Shown: in pieces, positions 1 through 6,813 of the stretch
Layout: every line of letters begins with the position of its first letter
How positions within the stretch are numbered: the first letter of the stretch is position 1
From: Natrialbaceae archaeon Tc-Br11_E2g1
GTDB lineage: Archaea; Halobacteriota; Halobacteria; Halobacteriales; Natrialbaceae
Length of the DNA stretch: 7,654 bases
Direction of reading: 5' to 3'
Assembly: GCA_001564255.1 (NCBI GenBank)
Contig: LKNC01000135.1
Location: 1 to 7,654 of the forward strand
Notes under the pieces: generated by a model
The model's input: only the letters and a program-made list of their open reading frames with translations
Told to the model about the DNA's origin: nothing
Database searches by the model: none
Translations under genes and position numbers: made by a program

Positions 1-241
1 CGTCTCCAGCGTTCGGTCGTCCCTCCCCCGGCAGCCGCAGTTCGCGGATCCAGGCCTCTTCTCGTTCGGCGTTTCTTCGATACCCCTCGAGTTGGTCGGC
101 GAACCGTTCGAGTGCGTCGGCGTCGGTCGCCGCGTCGTCGACTTCCCTCGCAGTTCCCGCGAGAAGATCGCGCTCGCGCTCCGGATCGAGTTCGACCACC
201 GTCTCCGTGTTCCGTTCCCGTTCCACCTCCTGTTCGTCCAT
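1..241 (-). CDS. N-terminal part of an unknown acidic helical protein (runs off left edge)
   Basis: Reading the minus strand from an ATG at 241-239 gives 80 codons with no stop before the window edge, so the C-terminus is missing. An in-frame TAG lies five codons upstream, which makes this ATG the natural start. The visible residues are very rich in Glu, Asp and Arg and look helical, with leucines and other hydrophobics spaced through residues 16-70 (for example [15 protein letters not shown]). There is no signal peptide, membrane segment, cysteine pair or nucleotide-binding motif. The gene is divergent from tpiA and shares the 242-419 spacer with it. I do not recognise the family. The acidic composition and codon choice match the neighbouring genes, which supports real coding. 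The opposite-strand frame over this stretch is Arg/Ser/Phe-rich and looks like a shadow. Confidence 0.7.
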   Translation of the reverse strand, partial: MDEQEVERERNTETVVELDPERERDLLAGTAREVDDAATDADALERFADQLEGYRRNAEREEAWIRELRLPGEGRPNAGD

Positions 242-384
242 GATGTGTCTCGACTACGCACTCGAGGGTTTTTGCTGTTTCGCAGGTGTTGGGTTAGTTC
301 CGATAGCGGTGACCATCCGGACACGCGATACGAAAGCGAGACCCGGTTTTGCACTCACCGACCACGACCCGTCACAGCGAACTC

Positions 385-397
385 GGAAACTATTTCA
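385..397 (+). promoter_or_regulatory. Putative BRE/TATA promoter of tpiA
   Basis: The box GAAACTATTT reads as a purine-rich BRE followed by a TATA-like element whose centre is about 28 nt before the tpiA ATG at 420. That spacing places the transcription start at or next to the start codon, the usual haloarchaeal leaderless arrangement. No Shine-Dalgarno sequence precedes the ATG, which agrees. The rest of the 178-nt divergent spacer (242-419) shows no repeat or RNA gene that I can support. Confidence 0.5.
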
Positions 398-419
398 TCC
401 GGGGAACAGGCCTTCGAGT

Positions 420-1064
420 ATGTTCGTCCTCGTCAACCTGAAGACGTATCCGTGTGACCCCCTCGCCATCGCACGGGCGGCCCGAGAGGTCGCCGAGACG
501 ACCGCGGCGAGAATCGCCGTCGCCCCGCAGGCCGCCCACATCGAACGGGTCGCCGGCACGGGCGTCGAGACCTGGGCCCAACACGTCGACCCCATAGACT
601 ACGGGAGCAACACCGGCCACACGCTCGCGGAGACGGTCGCCGACGCCGGCGCGGTCGGGACGTTGATCAACCACTCCGAGAACCGACTGAAACTCGCCGA
701 CGTCGACGGCTCGGTGCGGGCGGCCGACCGCGCCGGCCTCGAGACCGTCGTCTGTGCGAACAACCCCGCCCAGATCGCTGCCGCGGCGGCGCTCGGCCCC
801 GACGCGGTCGCCGTCGAGCCCCCGGAACTCATCGGCACCGGCACGCCAGTCAGTCAGGCCGACCCCGAGATCGTCGAGGGTGCCGTCGAGGCCGCCGAAC
901 ACGTCGACGCCGAGGTCTCGGTCCTCTGTGGGGCCGGCATCTCGACCGGCGACGACGTCGTCGCTGCCGGCGACCTGGGCTCGGAGGGCGTCCTGCTCGC
1001 CAGCGGCGTCGCGAAAGCCGACGATCCGACGGCGGCACTCGAGGACCTCGTCGCCCCGCTGTAG
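420..1064 (+). CDS. tpiA: Triosephosphate isomerase (archaeal type)
   Basis: Interconverts dihydroxyacetone phosphate and glyceraldehyde 3-phosphate in the cytoplasm, used by glycolysis and gluconeogenesis. The 214-residue length is right for the short archaeal TIM-barrel form (bacterial and eukaryotic enzymes are near 250). Visible active-site elements are N6 and K8 in the N-terminal VNLKTY strand, the catalytic His at H85 in LINHSENR, the catalytic Glu at E133 in [11 protein letters not shown], and C-terminal phosphate-binding loops GAGIS (171-175) and LLASGV (192-197). Residues 61-67 (YGSNTGH) sit where archaeal enzymes carry the GAFTGE-like loop. The same frame opens further upstream to 207, but that extension is Arg/Ser-rich, unlike the enzyme, and would run over the promoter, so the ATG at 420 is chosen. 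No key residue is missing. It is followed by a 70-nt gap with a new promoter, so it is probably a single-gene transcript. Confidence 0.96.
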   Translation: MFVLVNLKTYPCDPLAIARAAREVAETTAARIAVAPQAAHIERVAGTGVETWAQHVDPIDYGSNTGHTLAETVADAGAVGTLINHSENRLKLADVDGSVRAADRAGLETVVCANNPAQIAAAAALGPDAVAVEPPELIGTGTPVSQADPEIVEGAVEAAEHVDAEVSVLCGAGISTGDDVVAAGDLGSEGVLLASGVAKADDPTAALEDLVAPL

Positions 1065-1069
1065 CCGCC

Positions 1070-1105
1070 GACGTACCAACTCTGTTAGGTGTGTCTGACG
1101 TACGT
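1070..1105 (+). repeat. Direct repeat GACGTAC x2 and ACGTACGT palindrome at the smc operon promoter
   Basis: GACGTAC occurs at 1070-1076 and again at 1097-1103, 27 nt apart. The second copy is part of the self-complementary octamer ACGTACGT at 1098-1105, which covers the BRE position directly in front of the TATA-like TTTAAG. The placement would suit a regulator that competes with TFB/TBP. With seven- and eight-base matches, chance is not excluded. Confidence 0.35.
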
Positions 1106-1110
1106 TTAAG
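1098..1110 (+). promoter_or_regulatory. Putative BRE/TATA promoter of the coiled-coil-smc-scpA operon
   Basis: TTTAAG at 1105-1110 is centred about 28 nt before the ATG at 1135, matching leaderless transcription. There is no Shine-Dalgarno sequence before that ATG. No comparable AT-rich box lies in the 33 nt before smc, and scpA overlaps smc, so this is probably the main promoter for all three genes. Confidence 0.55.
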
Positions 1111-1134
1111 TTGCCGAGAGAGTCCCTAGTAGGT

Positions 1135-1407
1135 ATGTCGAAAAATCGCGTCGAGGACCTCGAGTCGACGGTCGCCGAACTCGAGTCGACGGTCGAGGGA
1201 CTCACCGACGAACTCGTAGAGGCCAAAGAACGGATCCGCGTCCTCGAGGCCGAACTCGACGCGGAGACGCCGACTCGAGGGGCGACCCGGCGGACGGACG
1301 GGACGCCGGAGGCGTGTGCGGACGAGGTCGCCGAGGCGACGGCGGAGGCGACGGAGGAAAAAGAGGAAACGGAAGACTCAGGTGGGGACGACATTATCGT
1401 CGCATAA
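1135..1407 (+). CDS. Small coiled-coil protein upstream of smc (possibly the DUF7518 family)
   Basis: A 90-residue acidic protein. Residues 6-41 form an unbroken heptad pattern with core positions V6, L9, V13, L16, V20, L23, L27, A30, I34, L37 and L41. Beta-branched residues mostly fill one core position and Leu the other, a pattern typical of parallel two-stranded coiled coils. Residues 42-84 look disordered, with a Thr/Arg-rich patch (45-58) and then a Glu/Ala-rich stretch with one Cys (C61). The chain ends in DDIIVA, a hydrophobic tip after an acidic run. ATG 1135 is chosen over an in-frame TTG at 1111 because the promoter spacing fits the ATG and the TTG lies just beyond the TATA box. It is 33 nt before smc and apparently co-transcribed. 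I recall a haloarchaeal DUF beside smc that resembles it, but the name is uncertain. The function is unknown; a role with SMC is inferred only from position and coiled-coil nature. Confidence 0.85.
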   Translation: MSKNRVEDLESTVAELESTVEGLTDELVEAKERIRVLEAELDAETPTRGATRRTDGTPEACADEVAEATAEATEEKEETEDSGGDDIIVA

Positions 1408-1432
1408 CGTCCCGGCGGGCGGACCGACTTTC

Positions 1433-1438
1433 AGGAGA
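1433..1438 (+). promoter_or_regulatory. Shine-Dalgarno sequence of smc
   Basis: AGGAGA lies two nucleotides before the ATG at 1441 (AGGAG itself is three away) and complements the archaeal 16S rRNA 3' end. It fixes this ATG as the start and fits smc being an internal operon gene with a leadered ribosome-binding site, unlike the leaderless first gene. Confidence 0.6.
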
Positions 1439-1440
1439 CC

Positions 1441-4400
1441 ATGTACATCAAAGCGATCGTCCTGGACGGGTTCAAGAGCTTCGGCCGGAAGACGAAGATA
1501 CCCTTCTACGAGGATTTCACCGTCGTCACCGGCCCGAACGGCTCCGGGAAGTCGAACATCATCGACGCCGTCCTCTTCGCGCTCGGCCTCGCCCGGACCC
1601 GTGGGATCCGCGCGGAGAAACTGACCGACCTGATCTACAACCCCGGCCACGAGGACGGAGCCCGGACGAGTGGCCCGGCCGAAGCGATCGTCGAGGTCGT
1701 CCTCGATAACTCCGATGGGACACTTTCTCGCTCGCAGGTCACGAACGCCGCCGGCAGCGACGACGTCGGCGACCTGGGGGAGATTCGTATCCGCCGACGG
1801 GTCAAAGAAACCGAGGACAACTACTACTCCTATTACTACCTCAACGACCGCTCTGTCAACCTCTCCGATATCAAGGACTTACTCGCCCAGGCCGGCGTGA
1901 CCCCGGAAGGGTACAACGTCGTCATGCAGGGTGACGTCACCGAGATCATCAACATGACCCCTGGGTCCCGTCGGGGAATCATCGACGAGATCGCGGGCGT
2001 CGCGGAGTTCGACGCGAAAAAGGAAGACGCCTTCGAGGAACTCGAGGTCGTCGAGGATCGGATCGACGAGGCGACCTTGCGGATCGAGGAGAAACGCGAC
2101 CGACTCGAGCAACTGGCGGACGAACGCCACACCGCGCTTCGCTACCGGCGACTGCGCGAGGAGAAAGGCGAGTACGAGGGCTATCTCAAGGCGAGTGAAC
2201 TCGAGGACAAACGCGAGGAACTGGCTGACCTAGAGACACGGGTCGCCGACCTCGAGGGCACCCTCGAGGACCGACGGCGCGTTCTCGACGAGCGCCAGGG
2301 GAAGACCCTGCGCCTCGAGGAGGACCTAGAGGACCTGAACGCCGAGATCGAACGAAAGGGCGAAGACGAGCAGATCCGACTCAAACGCGAGATCGAGGGG
2401 GTCAAAGGCGAGATCGCCCGCCTCGAGGACCGCATCGAGGTCGCCAAAGAGGGGATCGAAGAAGCCGAGTCGAAACGGCGGGAGGCGTTCGTCGAGATCG
2501 ACCGGAAACAGGAGACGATCGACGACCTCGAGGCCGGGATTCGCGAGATCAAACTCGAGAAGGCCTCGGTGAAATCGGAGATCCAAGAGCGTGAGGGTCT
2601 CCTCGAGGAACTGGAAGCCGAGATCGAGGCCGTCGACACCGAGTTCGACGAGCTGAAAGCCGACCTCGCCGAACGCAAAGAAGAGCTAGAGGGGGCCAAA
2701 ACCGAGAAAAACGACCTCCAGCGCGAGCAGGACCGACTGCTCGACGAGGCCCGCCGGCGCTCGAACGCGATCGAGGGGAAAGAAGCGACGATCGAACGGA
2801 AGGAGGCGAGCCTGCCGGACATAGCGGACGAGCGATCTGCCCTCGAGCGGGAGCGAGAGAAGGTCCGGTCGAACCACGAGAACATCGCGGGCGTCGTCGA
2901 GGATCTGAAAGACGAGAAACGGCGGGTCCAGTCTGACCTCGAGGACGTCGACGCCGAGATCCAGGCCAAACAGGCCGAGTACGCCGAACTCGAGGCCAAA
3001 GCGGGGGAGAGCGGCGACTCCTCGTTTGGCAGGGCGGTGACGACGATCCTGAACGCGGGGATCGACGGCGTCCACGGCGCGGTCGCCCAGCTCGGAAACG
3101 TCTCGGGGGAGTACGCCGTCGCGTGTGAAACCGCCGCGGGTGGTCGCCTGGCGAACGTCGTGGTCGACGACGACGTGATCGGCCAGCGATGTATCGAGTA
3201 CCTCAAATCGCGCAACGCGGGACGGGCGACGTTCCTCCCGATGACGGAGATGCGCGAGCGCGGACTACCCAGTGCACCCTCCGATCCCGGCGTCGTCGGC
3301 TTCGCCTACGACCTCGTGGACTTCGACCCCGAGTACGCGGGGATCTTCTCGTACGTTCTCGGGGATACGCTCGTCGTCGAGGACGTCGAGACCGCCCGCT
3401 CGTACATGGGCGACTATCGGATGGTCACCCTCGACGGTGATCTCGTCGAAAAGAGCGGTGCGATGACCGGCGGCTCCCGGAAGGGGTCGCGCTACTCGTT
3501 CACCGAGGGCGGAAAGGGCCAACTCGAGCGCGTCGCGACACAGATTACCCGACTCCAGGACGAACGTGACTCCCTGCAATCGGAGCTGCGAGACGTCGAG
3601 GAGCGCCTCGAGACCGCCCGGGATCGAAAGGCCGAGGTCGCCGACGAGCGCCGCTCTATCGAGGCGAAAATCGACGGCCTCGAGGAGAAGAAAACGCGGA
3701 CGAGAGCGGAGATCGAAGATCTCGAGGACGGCCTCGCGGAGTTACGCGGGAAACGGGAGTCAGTCGACGAGCGGATGACCGAGATCGCCGGGGAGATCGA
3801 GGAAGCCGACGCCGAGATCGAGCGCCGAGAGGGGGAGGTAGCGGACCTCGAGGCCGAACTCGCCGACTCGAAGATACCGGAACTGACGAGCCGCCTAGAG
3901 GACGTCCGGGCGGAGATCGACGAACGCGAGGACAGACTCGACGATCTGGACGGGGACCTCAACGAACTCGAACTCGAGAAACAGTACGCCGAGGACACGG
4001 TCGAGGACCTCCACGGGAAAATCGAGGAGGCCCAAAACCGCAAGGCAGAACACGAAGCCCGCATCGAGGGCTTCGAAGACGAACTCGAAGCGGAACGCGC
4101 CGTACTCGAGGAAAAGCGCGAGGCGGTCGAGGACCTCGAGGGGGAACTCGTCGAACTCAAAGCGGACCGCTCGGCGCTCAAAGACGACCTCTCGGAAGCA
4201 CGGACTGCCCGCGACCAGCAGGCAGACCGGGTAAACACCACCGAGAGCGAGCTCGAGTCGGTCCGCGAGCGCCTCGAGGACCTGGAGTGGGAGATCGACG
4301 GACTCGAAGAGGAGGTCGGCGAGTACGACCCAGAAGACGTTCCGGACCACGACGAGGTCACCGAGATGATCGGGGTACTCGAGGCCGACATGGACGCACT

Positions 4401-5010
4401 CGAGCCCGTCAACATGCTCGCGATAGAGGAGTACGACGAGGTCCGCGAGGACCTCGAGAGTCTCGAGGAGGGCAAGGAGACGCTAGTCGAGGAGGCGGAG
4501 GGGATCCGCGAACGGATCGACCACTACGATAGTCAGAAAACGGAGACGTTCATGGAGGCCTACGAGGCCATCGACGAACAGTTCACCGAGATCTTCGAGA
4601 CGCTCTCGGAGGGGACCGGCCGCCTTCACCTGGAAAACGAGGCGGACCCGTTCGACGGCGGGTTGACGATGAAAGCCCAGCCGGGGGACAAACCCATCCA
4701 GCGACTGGACGCGATGTCCGGCGGGGAGAAATCCCTGACCGCGCTCGCGTTTATCTTCGCGATCCAGCGGTACAACCCCGCACCGTTTTACGCCCTAGAC
4801 GAAGTCGACGCGTTCCTCGATGCGGTCAACGCCGAACGCGTCGGGGAGATGGTCGACGAGCTCGCCGGCGACGCCCAGTTCGTCGTCGTCTCCCATCGCT
4901 CGGCGATGCTCGAACGCTCCGAGCGGGCGATCGGCGTCACGATGCAAGGGGACAACGTCTCGGCGGTGACCGGCATCGACCTGCGTGATGGGGTGCCCGC
5001 GGATGACTGA
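1441..5010 (+). CDS. smc: Chromosome segregation/condensation ATPase SMC
   Basis: The SMC subunit of the archaeal SMC-ScpA complex, which organises and helps segregate the chromosome by ATP-driven DNA looping. The 1189-residue length is normal for the family. The N-terminal head carries the Walker A motif GPNGSGKS (31-38) and a Q-loop glutamine Q163 in VMQGDV. Heptad-rich arms span roughly 170-520 and 690-1030. Between them lies the globular hinge (about 521-690), starting near SSFGRAVTTIL and ending with MTGGSRKGS. The C-terminal head has the ABC signature SGGEKS (1093-1098) and Walker B FYALDEVD with D1120 and catalytic E1121. All ATPase residues are intact, so it should be active. The wording of YNVVMQGD and IIDEIAGVAEFD is that of true archaeal SMC rather than Rad50 or the SMC-like Sph proteins. 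An acidic loop at 101-114 (TNAAGSDDVGDLGE) interrupts the N-terminal head and looks like a salt adaptation. It is preceded by the coiled-coil gene and overlaps scpA by 8 nt. Confidence 0.97.
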   Translation: MYIKAIVLDGFKSFGRKTKIPFYEDFTVVTGPNGSGKSNIIDAVLFALGLARTRGIRAEKLTDLIYNPGHEDGARTSGPAEAIVEVVLDNSDGTLSRSQVTNAAGSDDVGDLGEIRIRRRVKETEDNYYSYYYLNDRSVNLSDIKDLLAQAGVTPEGYNVVMQGDVTEIINMTPGSRRGIIDEIAGVAEFDAKKEDAFEELEVVEDRIDEATLRIEEKRDRLEQLADERHTALRYRRLREEKGEYEGYLKASELEDKREELADLETRVADLEGTLEDRRRVLDERQGKTLRLEEDLEDLNAEIERKGEDEQIRLKREIEGVKGEIARLEDRIEVAKEGIEEAESKRREAFVEIDRKQETIDDLEAGIREIKLEKASVKSEIQEREGLLEELEAEIEAVDTEFDELKADLAERKEELEGAKTEKNDLQREQDRLLDEARRRSNAIEGKEATIERKEASLPDIADERSALEREREKVRSNHENIAGVVEDLKDEKRRVQSDLEDVDAEIQAKQAEYAELEAKAGESGDSSFGRAVTTILNAGIDGVHGAVAQLGNVSGEYAVACETAAGGRLANVVVDDDVIGQRCIEYLKSRNAGRATFLPMTEMRERGLPSAPSDPGVVGFAYDLVDFDPEYAGIFSYVLGDTLVVEDVETARSYMGDYRMVTLDGDLVEKSGAMTGGSRKGSRYSFTEGGKGQLERVATQITRLQDERDSLQSELRDVEERLETARDRKAEVADERRSIEAKIDGLEEKKTRTRAEIEDLEDGLAELRGKRESVDERMTEIAGEIEEADAEIERREGEVADLEAELADSKIPELTSRLEDVRAEIDEREDRLDDLDGDLNELELEKQYAEDTVEDLHGKIEEAQNRKAEHEARIEGFEDELEAERAVLEEKREAVEDLEGELVELKADRSALKDDLSEARTARDQQADRVNTTESELESVRERLEDLEWEIDGLEEEVGEYDPEDVPDHDEVTEMIGVLEADMDALEPVNMLAIEEYDEVREDLESLEEGKETLVEEAEGIRERIDHYDSQKTETFMEAYEAIDEQFTEIFETLSEGTGRLHLENEADPFDGGLTMKAQPGDKPIQRLDAMSGGEKSLTALAFIFAIQRYNPAPFYALDEVDAFLDAVNAERVGEMVDELAGDAQFVVVSHRSAMLERSERAIGVTMQGDNVSAVTGIDLRDGVPADD
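4990..4995 (+). promoter_or_regulatory. Possible Shine-Dalgarno sequence of scpA inside smc
   Basis: GGGGTG lies seven nucleotides before the ATG at 5003 and partly matches the archaeal consensus GGAGGTG. It favours ATG 5003 over the in-frame GTG 4985 and ATG 4988, which have no such site. The arrangement suggests translational coupling with the end of smc. Confidence 0.45.
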
Positions 5011-5962
5011 CGACGGTGAACGGAGTGAACCGCGAGGCGATATTCCGCTGAACATCGCCGGCCACGAGGACCGAAAACCGCCAAGCGAGCGCGACGGGAC
5101 GACCCTCGAGTTCGACGACGTGCGTTCGACCGAGGACGCCAACGAGGAGGTCGAACCCGTCGAACTGCTCGTCCGACTCGCCGAGGACGGCGAGATCGAC
5201 CCCTGGGACATCGACGTCGTCAGGGTGACCGACAAGTTCCTCGAGGCCCTCGATACGGCCGACTTACGCACCTCGGGGCGGGCGCTGTTTTACGCGAGCG
5301 TCCTCCTCCGGATGAAAAGCGACGCGCTGTTCGCGGTCGACGAGCCAGAAGACGAATCGGAGCTATCCCCCTGGGAGGCCCCGTTCGCCGAGGAGAGCGG
5401 TGAGGACGGTGTGCTCGACCCCGGCTTCGACCCCGTCGAGAACCTCGAGGCCGAGATGGACCGCCGTCTCGAGCGCAAGCACGCCCGCGGGAAGCCCGAA
5501 ACGTTGGACGAACTCGTCCGGGAACTCCGGGAGGCAGAACGTGGGTCGTGGTGGAAACGTTCACGCAGTTACGACACGAGCGATTCGCCGAGTCGGTTCA
5601 ATCGGGGCACCCAGGAACTCAGTTACCGTTCGGGCGACGACCTGCGCGTCGACGACGAGCCCACGGCCGAAGACGTCACCCACACCGCTCACGAAGAAGA
5701 CATCGAGGCGGTGATCGACGACGTCGAGAGCGTTCTCGAGGGTCACTACGAGCGGGGACGCGAGGAAGTGCTGTACGCGGAGATCGAAGCGGTCGGTGGT
5801 TCGCGCGTGATGACCTATCTCGCCTTGCTCTTTCTCACACACCGCGGTCGAGTCCTCTTGGACCAGGACGAACTCTTCGGCGATCTCTGGATCGAACGGG
5901 CGACGGTAGAGGGGGAGTCGACCGAAGGGACGGTGAACCGGACCCCCGGACGAACGCCCTGA
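5003..5962 (+). CDS. scpA: Kleisin subunit ScpA (segregation and condensation protein A)
   Basis: Kleisin that bridges the two SMC ATPase heads to close the ring. With the ATG at 5003 it has 319 residues. The N-terminal SMC-binding domain is recognisable from V50 to about residue 110: VEPVELLVRLAEDGEIDPWD, then VTDKFLEAL, then the helix ending in LLRMKSDALF. That order (a helical start, IDPWDI, LRMKS) is the ScpA hallmark. A long acidic linker follows, including the aromatic-basic patch SWWKRSRSY (182-190). A C-terminal winged-helix domain covers about 230-305 (EDIEAVIDDVES to LFGDLWIERA), the part that docks on the other SMC head. The ATG overlaps the smc stop as ATGACTGA, so translation is probably coupled and stoichiometry linked. 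No scpB follows; the next gene is convergent. At 319 residues it is longer than typical bacterial ScpA (about 250), mainly because of the linker and N-terminal extension. Confidence 0.93.
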   Translation: MTDDGERSEPRGDIPLNIAGHEDRKPPSERDGTTLEFDDVRSTEDANEEVEPVELLVRLAEDGEIDPWDIDVVRVTDKFLEALDTADLRTSGRALFYASVLLRMKSDALFAVDEPEDESELSPWEAPFAEESGEDGVLDPGFDPVENLEAEMDRRLERKHARGKPETLDELVRELREAERGSWWKRSRSYDTSDSPSRFNRGTQELSYRSGDDLRVDDEPTAEDVTHTAHEEDIEAVIDDVESVLEGHYERGREEVLYAEIEAVGGSRVMTYLALLFLTHRGRVLLDQDELFGDLWIERATVEGESTEGTVNRTPGRTP

Positions 5963-5971
5963 ACGATCCCC

Positions 5972-5997
5972 GCCGGACGGTGGGGCGACCGCCCGGC
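5972..5997. terminator. Hairpin between convergent genes, possible bidirectional terminator
   Basis: Positions 5972-5981 pair with 5988-5997 around a six-base loop: nine GC-rich pairs, including an outer GCCGG/CCGGC, with a single A/C mismatch at 5977/5992. It lies between the scpA stop (5962) and the convergent minus-strand gene stop (6019), where a terminator is expected. There is no T tract after it on either strand, so it is not the usual poly-T archaeal terminator; it may only stabilise 3' ends. Confidence 0.4.
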
Positions 5998-6006
5998 CCC
6001 CCGTTC

Positions 6007-6020
6007 GACGGTACACCGTC
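6007..6020. repeat. Short inverted repeat at the minus-strand gene stop
   Basis: GACGGTACACCGTC is nearly self-complementary, giving a five-base-pair stem with a TACA loop. It overlaps the stop codon of the minus-strand gene (6019-6021) and lies 9 nt past the larger hairpin. It is weak on its own and is reported because the two hairpins together fill most of the convergent spacer. Confidence 0.3.
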
Positions 6021-6783
6021 ACTCGGTCAGCGTCTCCGCCAGCACCGTCGTCCGCCGGGCGACCTCCTCCGTGGTCTCGGAGGCGTCGACGAGTGCGTCG
6101 CTCACCCCGCCAAAGAGTGCATCGAAACGCACTGAACCGTCTTCCCCGCACCACTGGCCGATCGTGCGCCGATCGGTCCCACACGCCGGACACGCCGCCC
6201 GGTCGGCCTCGAGGGCGTCGAAACAGACGTGACACCGACCGAAGGCGACCGCCACGGAGCCGCTCAGTCCGATGAGTTTCTCGAGTGCCCCCTGGAGATC
6301 CCGGGAGACACGGAGGAAGTCATCGAGGGAGACCCGGGCGGCCTCTCCGAGGTCAGGTCCACCACCCGCCGCCAGGGTCTCGAGGTCGGCCTCGACCGCA
6401 CGGACGGACACCACGAGACGCCGGCGGTCGGCGGCGTACGGCGGGACGTCACCGGCAGAGAGGACGTCGGGGACCGACGTCGTCTGGGAGGCGAAGTCGG
6501 CGGCGTCGGCGACCGCCCGGCTCTGGGTTTCGGTGATCGACCGGACCGATCGGAAGACGTCGACCGGGCTCTCGGGTGTCATCGTCTCACCCCGCAAGCG
6601 CCTCCGACACTCCACACAGACGGTCACGGCCCGAGAGGGGTGGACACCCTCGAGGTCGGGGGCGTCGGTCGGGTACGCGACTCCGTCCCCGCCAGGGTCG
6701 ACGTCGACACCACAGAGCTGGCAGGTGCACCCATCGCGGTCGAACACTGCTCGTCGGTCCGGCACGGAGTCTCGGGAAGCCAC
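6019..6783 (-). CDS. HNH-derived protein with degenerate active site and C-terminal zinc ribbon
   Basis: A 254-residue protein with two cysteine-based zinc sites. The N-terminus (11-60) begins like an HNH endonuclease: RRAVFDRDGCTCQLCG with C21/C24, then a second pair C56/C59 in VCVECRR. The catalytic signature is poor. Only H48 of the expected His pair is present, no clear Asn is seen, and the final His after the last Cys is Arg (R60), so nuclease activity is doubtful. Residues 75-180 look helical without cysteines. A C-terminal zinc ribbon has C184-x2-C187 and C198-x2-C201, followed by C212. Translation must begin at a GTG, because an in-frame TAG lies two codons before GTG 6783 and no ATG is available nearby; GTG 6765 is the alternative. 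No Shine-Dalgarno sequence is seen. It may be a nucleic-acid-binding or scaffold protein rather than an enzyme. It follows the 65-residue gene by 41 nt on the same strand and converges on scpA. Confidence 0.85.
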   Translation of the reverse strand: MASRDSVPDRRAVFDRDGCTCQLCGVDVDPGGDGVAYPTDAPDLEGVHPSRAVTVCVECRRRLRGETMTPESPVDVFRSVRSITETQSRAVADAADFASQTTSVPDVLSAGDVPPYAADRRRLVVSVRAVEADLETLAAGGGPDLGEAARVSLDDFLRVSRDLQGALEKLIGLSGSVAVAFGRCHVCFDALEADRAACPACGTDRRTIGQWCGEDGSVRFDALFGGVSDALVDASETTEEVARRTTVLAETLTE

Positions 6784-6808
6784 GAACTACCCGTCGGAGG
6801 CGGCCGGG

Positions 6809-6813
6809 AAAAA
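6809..6813 (-). promoter_or_regulatory. T5 tract between two minus-strand genes (promoter box or terminator)
   Basis: On the minus strand TTTTT lies 12-16 nt after the stop of the 65-residue gene and about 28 nt before the GTG of the HNH-derived gene. The first position suits a poly-T archaeal terminator, the second a leaderless promoter box. Sequence alone does not decide. Confidence 0.25.

Noticed and set aside
207..419. N-terminal extension of tpiA to an upstream ATG
   Set aside because: The added 71 residues are not acidic, have no match to the TIM fold, and would cover the promoter; the 214-residue form is complete.
405..420. Possible TrmB-type site (TACT-N7-GAGTA) before tpiA
   Set aside because: GAGTA is present at 416-420 but the other half reads AACA, with only two of four bases matching, so the site is not supported.
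390..1394. 334-codon open frame on the minus strand across tpiA and the coiled-coil gene
   Set aside because: It is antisense to two well-supported genes and its crossing of their boundary and promoter, with Ser/Arg/Val/Asp-rich low-complexity sequence, is typical of shadow frames in GC-rich DNA.
2181..3215. Long minus-strand open frame inside smc
   Set aside because: Extremely Ser/Arg-rich with no domain pattern; it is the complement of Glu/Leu/Arg coiled-coil codons.
3492..4475. Second long minus-strand open frame inside smc
   Set aside because: The same Ser-rich complement of the C-terminal coiled-coil arm; no credible start context or motif.
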